This document shows positions 14,861-20,602 of a stretch of 20,602 bases of DNA, piece after piece. The stretch lies in IMG/VR virus record IMGVR_UViG_3300023174_000749, positions 1 through 20,602 of that record; one strand, 5' to 3'. Source of the stretch: a virus. The notes below the pieces were generated by a model. That model was not told where the DNA came from and ran no database searches. It was given only the letters and a program-made list of their open reading frames with translations. How positions within the stretch are numbered: position 1 is the stretch's first letter; each line of letters begins with the position of its first letter. Position numbers and translations under genes: made by a program.

Positions 14861-15231
14861 TAGCTGTAGTTCTCCTCGTCGGCCTTCTTCGCCAGCTCAC
14901 GCATTTTGTCCTCTTCAGACATGTTGTCTTGCTGATTATTATCGGATTCGCCTTCCATCATAGCGTCATTGACCTTGATGTGAGCTACTCCACCTTTAAC
15001 CATATGAACAACACCACTGAGTTCAACGTGATCACCTTCAGAAGGAGGAACAGCATCTCCGCCATCATTAACTTCAAGCATTGATACAGGCAACATAACC
15101 ATGCCTTTCGGCATTTTCATCTCACCACTATTATTCATTCCTTCGTGCATTTGATCTCCGTTGGAAGAGGCTGGGGAGGTTTGACCCTCCCCAGCTTTCC
15201 GAGGACCCATAGCGATTACTAGGGTTCCCAT
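14860..15231 (-). CDS. acidic hypothetical protein following the capsid gene
   Basis: The 123-residue product has a methionine- and glycine-rich N-terminal part (NGDQMHEGMNNSGEMKMPKG), a short beta core (VMLPVSMLEVNDGG, DHVELSGVVHMVKGGVAHIK) and an acidic, Asn/Gln-rich C-terminal tail. It starts eight bases after the capsid stop, with no clear ribosome binding site. It is not recognised. Small acidic beta proteins at this position are often capsid decoration or completion proteins, but that is only inference. Confidence 0.5.
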   Translation of the reverse strand: MGTLVIAMGPRKAGEGQTSPASSNGDQMHEGMNNSGEMKMPKGMVMLPVSMLEVNDGGDAVPPSEGDHVELSGVVHMVKGGVAHIKVNDAMMEGESDNNQQDNMSEEDKMRELAKKADEENYS

Positions 15232-15239
15232 TTAATTGT

Positions 15240-16268
15240 TTAGCTGTAGTTCGACTTCGCGAAGATCGCGCGGAAGAACGTAGTATCCAATTGTTTGGCA
15301 GCATAGAACGTCTTAAAGGACGCCACTACACGTTGGCCGTAAGGATCGGATTTATCGGCAGCATCAAGGATCGTGACCTTCGGTGAGAAGGGCGAACCAT
15401 TGGCAACGATTGAGCTGAGGCTAGGAACGCCGAAAGCGTTTCCACCTAAGAGCAAGTTGCCATACACAGCCTGACCAGCAGTCGAGGCAGAAGCCACACC
15501 CGCAGCAGCGGTTGCAAACGTCTGGACGTTGGTGCTGGAAATAACTTTGCAGCCGAACAACGAACCGATTTCACCTTTGAAGATGGCATCAGGATTCGAG
15601 TAGCTCGAAACCTTCAACCAATCGTCATCCTGCTGTAGGTCACGAATGACCGCAGGGTGGGCGACAAGGACGTAAGAATCCTTGATCTTAGGCGCACGGC
15701 TGATGAACAAGGCTGTCACTCCGTCGAGCAAGTCGGTGGAGGTGATTGCGCTGTTAGCAACAGAGCTGGTCGCGAAGGTCGTGCCGTTCGTGCTGTTCTG
15801 CGCGTAACGAGCATACGACTTTGTTGCAACATTTGTGCCAGTCGAGGTGGAAGAATCTTGGATCAGCGCGCGGTGACACAGGGTGTCCGCATGCAGAGCA
15901 GCATCTTCACCCAACTGCTTGGTGGCCTGGGCGAGGTGATTAAACAATTCCGTGGCGAGCAAAACGTCCGTGAGGACGATCTGGCTGCCGTACTGCTGGA
16001 GGGTCGATTCAACAGTGGAAAGGGTCAGCTGACGCTGATCCGAACCATCGCTAACAGTCGTTCCTTCAGAGAGGGAGACGATCTTGTCAATCGCAGGATT
16101 ATCAAACTTAAAGAAGCGGATAGTTTTGTTTCCGCCAGTTTTCGAAGGATACGCCACCTTCATTGCAAACTGCTCCATTTGGAGCAAGGGGAGCGCACGT
16201 TCCAAGAGCATCTTGGAAAAATACGCTTGGAACTGTGAGGACACAGATCCAGTAGTTACATTAGCCAT
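15240..16268 (-). CDS. major capsid protein, N4-gp56-like
   Basis: The 342-residue product shows the layout of N4-gp56-family capsid proteins: a helical N-terminal region (SQFQAYFSKMLLERALPLLQ), GGNKTIRFFKFDNPA, EGTTVSDGSDQRQLTLSTVE, the QQYGSQIVLTDVLLATELFN stretch (usual G-x-x-x-x-x-D-x-L pattern), and later SYVLVAHPAVIRDLQQDDDW with the LFGCKVISST strand. A C-terminal RVVASFKTFYAAKQL follows. N4 gp56 itself is longer, about 400 residues. The gene lies directly after the scaffold gene and has AAGGA ten bases before the ATG. This is the shell protein of the icosahedral head. I am confident of the capsid role and less so of the exact family. Confidence 0.8.
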   Translation of the reverse strand: MANVTTGSVSSQFQAYFSKMLLERALPLLQMEQFAMKVAYPSKTGGNKTIRFFKFDNPAIDKIVSLSEGTTVSDGSDQRQLTLSTVESTLQQYGSQIVLTDVLLATELFNHLAQATKQLGEDAALHADTLCHRALIQDSSTSTGTNVATKSYARYAQNSTNGTTFATSSVANSAITSTDLLDGVTALFISRAPKIKDSYVLVAHPAVIRDLQQDDDWLKVSSYSNPDAIFKGEIGSLFGCKVISSTNVQTFATAAAGVASASTAGQAVYGNLLLGGNAFGVPSLSSIVANGSPFSPKVTILDAADKSDPYGQRVVASFKTFYAAKQLDTTFFRAIFAKSNYS

Positions 16269-16301
16269 TTTATTATTTTCCTTTTAAACAACTAACCTAT
16301 T

Positions 16302-17267
16302 TTACGATCTATCCGCCTCTGCTGCCATTTTAAGCAATTCACGCCCTTGCTCCTCCGAGGAGAGTTCGTGAAAAGCTTTAACGCGAGCAGGGCCAGAAGG
16401 TTGACCGCTTGCAGGTGTCGTTGCCTTTCTAAGTTGAGTCACTTCGGACTCATACTTTGCAATCTTTTTTTCCAAGTCAGAGGCAGCGTCCGCTTTGAGT
16501 TTAAGCTTTGCCAAGCCTACTGCATCATTGATTCCATTAGGATAGTTCCTAAGAATCGCGTGTTGCTGTAGTAGAGTTGAGACAGCTTTATAGAGATTTG
16601 TCGAAGAATCCTTTAATTCTGGATTCGTTTCGACTTCTCGCAAAAGGTTTTGATCCCAGGCATTTTTCCATTCTGCCTGAGCCTTATGCTCGTTCTCTTT
16701 CCTGCCAGCAGTCTCAATTTCTTCGGCTTTGCTTTCAGCGAGTTTTGCAAGATCATCACGGCCTTCGTCACGATAGCTTTTTGCGGCTTCGCGATAGTCA
16801 TCCGCGCTAAACTTGCTAGAACTTGCTTTTGCTTCTGTTGGAGCAGCTTCTTGACTAGACCTTGCAGTCTTGGCTGCCTCAATAGATTCCCTTTCAGCTT
16901 GGAGTCTTGCGCGTTCCGCTTTGACATCTTCCCACTCTTTTGCGAGTCGAGATTGTGCCTTTTGGTACTTGCTTTGCTTCTTTTCGGAAGCTGACTCTGA
17001 CTTGGGTTCATCAGATTGCGTTTTTAAAGAGCTTGTTGATGTAGTTTCAGTCTTATTGACTTCATCTACCACCCCATCGTTCGATGGGGATTTAGTTTCG
17101 GCATCTTCTGGAGTCGCAGGTGTCTCCGAGTTATCACTGCTTTCAACCTCCTGCTCAACCGCCTCAGTAGTTTCAACATTATCTTCTGGCACTTCATCTA
17201 AGCCAGCGTCAAATGCTGCAGCCATCTTCAGCATGTCAAGTTCAGTCGGTTCTTTGGAATCAGCCAT
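16302..17267 (-). CDS. scaffolding protein
   Basis: The 321-residue product is highly charged, without cysteines or membrane segments. Residues 1-85 are acidic and Ser/Thr-rich (DEVPEDNVETTEAVEQEVES). Residues about 90-240 form long coiled-coil helices (SRLAKEWEDVKAERARLQAE). The C-terminal part ends in a helical RVKAFHELSSEEQGRELLKM. This is the usual make-up of phage head scaffolds, which guide capsid assembly inside the procapsid and leave or are removed before DNA packing. Its place just before the major capsid gene supports this. AAAGGGT lies a few bases before the ATG. Confidence 0.8.
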   Translation of the reverse strand: MADSKEPTELDMLKMAAAFDAGLDEVPEDNVETTEAVEQEVESSDNSETPATPEDAETKSPSNDGVVDEVNKTETTSTSSLKTQSDEPKSESASEKKQSKYQKAQSRLAKEWEDVKAERARLQAERESIEAAKTARSSQEAAPTEAKASSSKFSADDYREAAKSYRDEGRDDLAKLAESKAEEIETAGRKENEHKAQAEWKNAWDQNLLREVETNPELKDSSTNLYKAVSTLLQQHAILRNYPNGINDAVGLAKLKLKADAASDLEKKIAKYESEVTQLRKATTPASGQPSGPARVKAFHELSSEEQGRELLKMAAEADRS

Positions 17268-17316
17268 GTTGACCCTTTCTTACACCGCCACTCAGGGAGT
17301 CATTCTGAATAGCAGG

Positions 17317-17640
17317 TTAATTGACAGCAGATTCATCGACCCCATCCCTGCTGTCGAGGATGGGCGAGTTTTGTTTGGGGCTGCATAACGACTCAATCGT
17401 CGCGACACAACCACGGAAACCTTTAGCATATCCACAAGCCTCTGCAAGTGAGTTCGTGTCTTTCTCTACAGCGGAGGCATTTTGGCGTAAAGTAAGGTTA
17501 AGCAGGATAAGGCTGAGTTTCTTTCCAGCAAGCGTACCAAGGAATCCTGTTAATGCTCGCTCGTCCTCCGCTTCCCACTTAGGCTCGTCAACCCACTCTT
17601 GGTGACGGATAAAGGCCATAATTGCGCGTAGTCTTCTCAT
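17317..17640 (-). CDS. hypothetical protein before the scaffold gene
   Basis: The 107-residue product is not recognised. It begins MRRLRAIMAFIRHQEWVDEP, has helical segments (ERALTGFLGTLAGKKLSLIL) and two cysteines in EACGYAKGFRGCVATIESLC-like context, and ends polar. Its ATG overlaps the stop of the methyltransferase gene (ATGA), so coupled translation is likely; an internal ATG at residue 8 is an alternative start. A 49-base gap without visible features separates it from the scaffold gene. Confidence 0.5.
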   Translation of the reverse strand: MRRLRAIMAFIRHQEWVDEPKWEAEDERALTGFLGTLAGKKLSLILLNLTLRQNASAVEKDTNSLAEACGYAKGFRGCVATIESLCSPKQNSPILDSRDGVDESAVN

Positions 17641-18167
17641 ACTATGTACCCCCAGCTATCGCCTTGGAATAAGGCCAGGTAATCGCCTTTGAAAGTCTCT
17701 GATAGTGCCTGTCTTACTGCTGGAAAGCTAAAGTCGTGACCTGTCATGCATCCACCCTTTCTTAGCTTGGGTAACCAGAAATCTATGTCAGCACGCACAC
17801 CTTCGTACCTGTGGTCACCATCCACATAAACCATGTCAAGCGATCCATCGGCAATAAACTCGAGTGCATCTAGGCTTTTACCGCGAGAAAATGTTACGTT
17901 GCCAAGTCCCTTGGTGCGATCAGTAAAAGCTTTAAAAACATCTTCCATTGGGCATTGATGGCTTGCTACATCATCTGGATCGTAACCATTCTCCCATGGA
18001 TCAACGGCAAGCACTTCTTTAAAATGATCTGCCAATACAACAGTACCCTCACCACTATAAGACCCAATTTCAACACATTTGCCAATCGCGCTGTTCTTAT
18101 TTGCCCATCTGCAAAGCTTGGCCAATCCTTCGGCTTGAAACGCATCGCGCATTACTGGGACTTCCAT
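17637..18167 (-). CDS. class I SAM-dependent methyltransferase
   Basis: The 176-residue product shows the class I methyltransferase core: motif I KCVEIGSYSGEGTVVLA (residues 30-46), an acidic residue after strand 2 (LAVDPW, D56), motif IV MVYVDGDHRYEGVRADIDFW (112-131), and GHDF at 143-146. The VDGDHxYEGVxxD block is typical of the Methyltransf_24 group, whose members often act on sugars or small molecules. Which substrate is used here is not visible; DNA methylation motifs are absent. It sits between a portal-proximal protein and the scaffold, an unusual place for an enzyme in a late operon. It might modify a virion part or host surface compound. A candidate promoter with a dyad lies directly upstream. 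Confidence 0.75.
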   Translation of the reverse strand: MEVPVMRDAFQAEGLAKLCRWANKNSAIGKCVEIGSYSGEGTVVLADHFKEVLAVDPWENGYDPDDVASHQCPMEDVFKAFTDRTKGLGNVTFSRGKSLDALEFIADGSLDMVYVDGDHRYEGVRADIDFWLPKLRKGGCMTGHDFSFPAVRQALSETFKGDYLALFQGDSWGYIV

Positions 18168-18173
18168 CCCATG

Positions 18174-18202
18174 AATACAAGCGGTTATACCGCTAAAGTC
18201 AA
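18174..18202 (-). promoter_or_regulatory. possible promoter with dyad in its spacer
   Basis: On the minus strand TTGACT (18197-18202) and TGTATT (18174-18179) are 17 bases apart. A perfect inverted repeat, AGCGGT-ATA-ACCGCT (18180-18194), fills the spacer, as an operator would. The start would lie near the methyltransferase ATG. Weak by sequence alone. Confidence 0.25.
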
Positions 18203-18205
18203 AGC

Positions 18206-18748
18206 TTAAATTAGCTTCTGATTGCTGGGGGAAATTGAATTCGGACGAGGCTGCTTAGGCATGCGGTTTAGTTTGCCAATTCCACCTGCTACCTGCGAAA
18301 AGCTTTTCTGTGGTCCTCCCATGCCTGCAAAGTTTTTCGCTGCTTGGTTGAAATCATTATTCCGTTGCATGCCTTGCTGAAGGAAATTATTGAAATCTGC
18401 CATTTTGTTTTGTGGCATATTTGGAATTGGAATTTGTCCGCCCATTCCGCTACCTGATGGTACACCTGGATTCAATGCCATCCTTCTTTGTTCTTCTGAG
18501 CCTTGTTGGATACCAAGTCCGCCAATTGGCATTAAATTTGGAACATTTGGATTGGGTGCGAATTCTGCAGTTCCTCCAGTCGGATATGTCTGTGCCTGAT
18601 AATTTGCGAGCGATTGAGCAAGGTTATTTAAATAATCCTGCTGTGCCAATGCTGTTGGAAAATTAGGATTGCGCACTGCATCAATCGGAGCCATATCAGG
18701 CTGTTTCAATTGTGGTTTGCTTAATTTAAGATTTTTCTTGGTTGCCAT
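18206..18748 (-). CDS. Pro/Asn/Gln-rich hypothetical head protein
   Basis: The 180-residue product is of low complexity: a basic N-terminal part (MATKKNLKLSKPQLKQPDMA), then long stretches rich in Pro, Asn, Gln, Gly and Met (FAPNPNVPNLMPIGGLGIQQ, MGGQIPIPNMPQNKMADFNN), and a basic tail. It is probably largely disordered. There are no cysteines, membrane segments or enzyme motifs. It begins one base after the portal stop (TAATATG), so it is co-translated with the portal and likely helps head assembly. Its family is not recognised. Confidence 0.55.
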   Translation of the reverse strand: MATKKNLKLSKPQLKQPDMAPIDAVRNPNFPTALAQQDYLNNLAQSLANYQAQTYPTGGTAEFAPNPNVPNLMPIGGLGIQQGSEEQRRMALNPGVPSGSGMGGQIPIPNMPQNKMADFNNFLQQGMQRNNDFNQAAKNFAGMGGPQKSFSQVAGGIGKLNRMPKQPRPNSISPSNQKLI

Positions 18749-18749
18749 A

Positions 18750-20602
18750 TTACATTACCTGTGGTTGGAGTTGTTGTTCTTGCGCTGCTTGTTGCTGTTG
18801 TTGTTTAGCCTGCCCAGCAGCTGCATCACGAAGTTGTTTCTGAATAGCCCTAGAGGTATTCGGATCAGTTTGTTCTAGCGCAGCTAAGTGCTGTTGCAAG
18901 TGGTCCATGAGAACCTGAACTGCGCTCTGGTCTACTGGCTGCTGTCTGACTTGTGCAGCCTGATTGAACGCGAACAGAACCGATATGTGCGCCTTGTGAT
19001 CATCGCTAGACTTGATCGCAACAGGGAATCCTGTGGCCAGCATGGTCGCAATTTCTGTCGCTTGATCTTCAGCTTGATCGCCTGATCCCGCTTGCGGGTC
19101 AGTAAATAGCTTTCTGATGAGACTTGGATCGTCCTGCTCAAGAACTGACTTTACCAGTTCGCCTTGGTTGATGTAAGGATTATTTTGGAACATCTGCATT
19201 CGCGCCACAGATTTCTGCAATGCAAATTGGCGATTCACAAAGTCCAATCCACCCTTCGGCTCAATCGAATACTGCTCATGGATTCCTTCAGGAACCATCT
19301 GGCCAGTATCGTCAGCATAGCGGAACATCAAATCTTCCTTTGCGTACTGGACGTACAACGCCCAAGACTGACGGAATAGGTGGGCCAAGCTCATTCGGAA
19401 GATGCGATTACGCAAATCACCAGAAGCAGCAGCCTGACCCTGCATTGCTTGAATCTCGGCAGCAGTTTTTCTGTCAGCAGAATTAAATTGCGATCCAGCA
19501 CCAAAGTCGGCACTACCCATGCGATTCTCTGCCAGCTGACGCTCGTCGAGCATCAAACGCTGGAAGTCGAATGGAGGTTGGCTGAACTGGACAGGCTTCA
19601 ATCCTTGCGGAAGAATCTGACCAGGCTGCATCCTTAAGTTCGCTGTGTTCAGCGATACTGGATTCTGCGCTTCAAAAACAGGGCGGTTGGCCAGCTCTAC
19701 ATAGTCAGAGAGCGAGTTCTTGAGCTTGTTTAGGAGGTTTTCGCCAGGGAGGAGGATCTCAGCTACCCCGCGAGGACTATACCAACCGCCACCTGTGATT
19801 TCATATGGGAAATCAACAAAGGGAGGTTCGCCGTGTTCGTATGGAAGTGTAAATGGTTTTCGCACGTTCGTCAACTGCGAGTGGAGAGAATGTCTCAACC
19901 AACCATCCGTCCTTTGACGGAGTGTACATTTCCCACAAGATGATCCGATCATTCTCCGCTTCTTGCGTGATGCCTTCACGACGATAGATCTCGTCTTGAA
20001 TCTCGCTGCGAAGTCCGACAGAGTTGTTCGGCTTGCCAGCAATACGCTTGACGAAGTTCTCGTCCTGCTTGTAGAGAGGATTGGTCTTGTAGGTGTCAAC
20101 TGAGGTCGAGATGATGTGGACAATGAAGTCTGCATCTTTTAATTCCTTGGTGTATTGAGGAACGATCAAATGAAAAGGATCGATAGCTTCAAAACTGATT
20201 CGCTTGGTTTGATCGTCCCAAATTACTTTTGCAACACCGCGACCATAGAGAAGCAAGTTGTCAATGACCGATACAATCTCTTTCTGGAAATTTGTCTGTT
20301 CGCGCATCTTGTAATCAAACCAACGCTCGGCTGTGACAGTAATCGGAGTCAACTGCGCGCGCATCGGAACGAAGCTAGAAAGAATATCGTTACCAATCGC
20401 GCTGTTTACGAAGGAAGGCTTGAGACGCTCGATAGCTGTGTCAATTAGCTGAACGTGCAGGTCGGCTGCTGTAGGCCAAGGCTTAACCTTACGGCGCACG
20501 CCAAAGTAGCGAGCTTGATAAAACAACCGCTGGCGGTTCTCCCAAGTCTCGCGCTGGTTCAAACAGTCGATGATGCGCTTATGGTAGTCGGCGCGAGACT
20601 TG
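18750..20602 (-). CDS. portal protein, 5'-partial, with one frameshift
   Basis: Two frames together encode a phage portal, the ring through which DNA enters and leaves the head. The first frame is open to the right edge (reading SRADYHKRIIDCLNQRETWE) and contains KVKPWPTAADLHVQLIDTAI, NLLLYGRGVAKVIWDD and FEAIDPFHLIVPQYT, then ends at 19813. The second continues from about 19856: PFTLPYEHGEPPFVDFPYEI, TGGGWYSPRGVAEILLPGEN, NRMGSADFGAGSQFNSADRK and a Gln-rich end. Joined, they give about 616 residues in the window, without the true start. Removing one A from the run of four at 19857-19860 restores a single frame (VDERAKPFTLPYEHG). The break may be a sequence error, a true mutation or a programmed shift. 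The gene begins the head operon, as usual. Confidence 0.75.
19857..19860 (-). other. probable portal frameshift site (A4 run)
   Basis: The codons GCG-AAA-ACC in the upstream frame become GCG-AAA-CCA if one A is removed. The downstream frame then runs on to the stop at 18750. Confidence 0.6.

Noticed and set aside
18180-18194. Intrinsic terminator at the AGCGGT/ACCGCT hairpin
   Set aside because: The stem has only six pairs and no T-run follows on either strand.
19865-20135. Separate gene start at 20135 in the second portal frame
   Set aside because: Residues before about 19865 in this frame are Ser/Thr/Arg-rich noise, while the other frame encodes real portal sequence over the same bases.

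Overview
This window is part of the virion-structure region of a tailed bacteriophage. Nearly all of it is one dense minus-strand gene block, read from the right edge toward the left. Gene order resembles the T7-like (short-tailed) late region: portal, scaffold, major capsid protein, tail-tube adaptor (gp11-like), tail nozzle (gp12-like), a gp13-like small protein, then a run of long helical proteins in the place of the T7 ejection proteins. The capsid protein, however, looks like the N4-gp56 family. Genes are packed with gaps of a few bases or TAATG/ATGA overlaps. I see no tRNA, integrase, insertion sequence or CRISPR array, and no stretch over 300 bases lacks a gene. The host cannot be named from the sequence. 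Base composition looks moderate, and some starts have clear Shine-Dalgarno sites while others have only A-rich leaders.

From right to left: (1) 20602-17317, the portal (cut by the window edge and broken by one extra base), a proline/asparagine/glutamine-rich small protein, a class I SAM methyltransferase and an unknown protein. (2) 17267-14141, scaffold, capsid protein and four small proteins, one of them FmdB-like but without cysteines. (3) 14078-10717, a host-contact and lysis region. It holds two proteins that share an N-terminal MPRLSLGLG tag but differ downstream (the second has a LamG-like lectin fold), a 43-residue lipoprotein gene, a small coiled-coil plus single-membrane-segment protein (holin-like), a long two-tier repeat fibre, and a small helical protein. 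(4) 10716-7914, tail adaptor and tail nozzle, each apparently carrying an inserted beta-rich domain. (5) 7917-1388, a gp13-like protein and four putative ejection proteins, the largest repeat-bearing one having two different tandem repeat arrays. (6) 1379-816, a GH108-type muramidase. (7) 819-10, a plus-strand gene for a secreted repeat protein, and a divergent PD-(D/E)XK-like nuclease gene.

Together the genes build the head, fill and close it, attach a short tail with lectin and fibre decorations, inject internal proteins with the DNA, and probably lyse the host. The most unusual points are the hidden lipoprotein gene next to the holin-like gene, the shared MPRLSLGLG tag on two otherwise different proteins, the decoration-type modules inserted in both tail-tube proteins, the lone plus-strand secreted protein, and the portal frameshift. 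These readings rest on sequence patterns and gene order; no database search was run.
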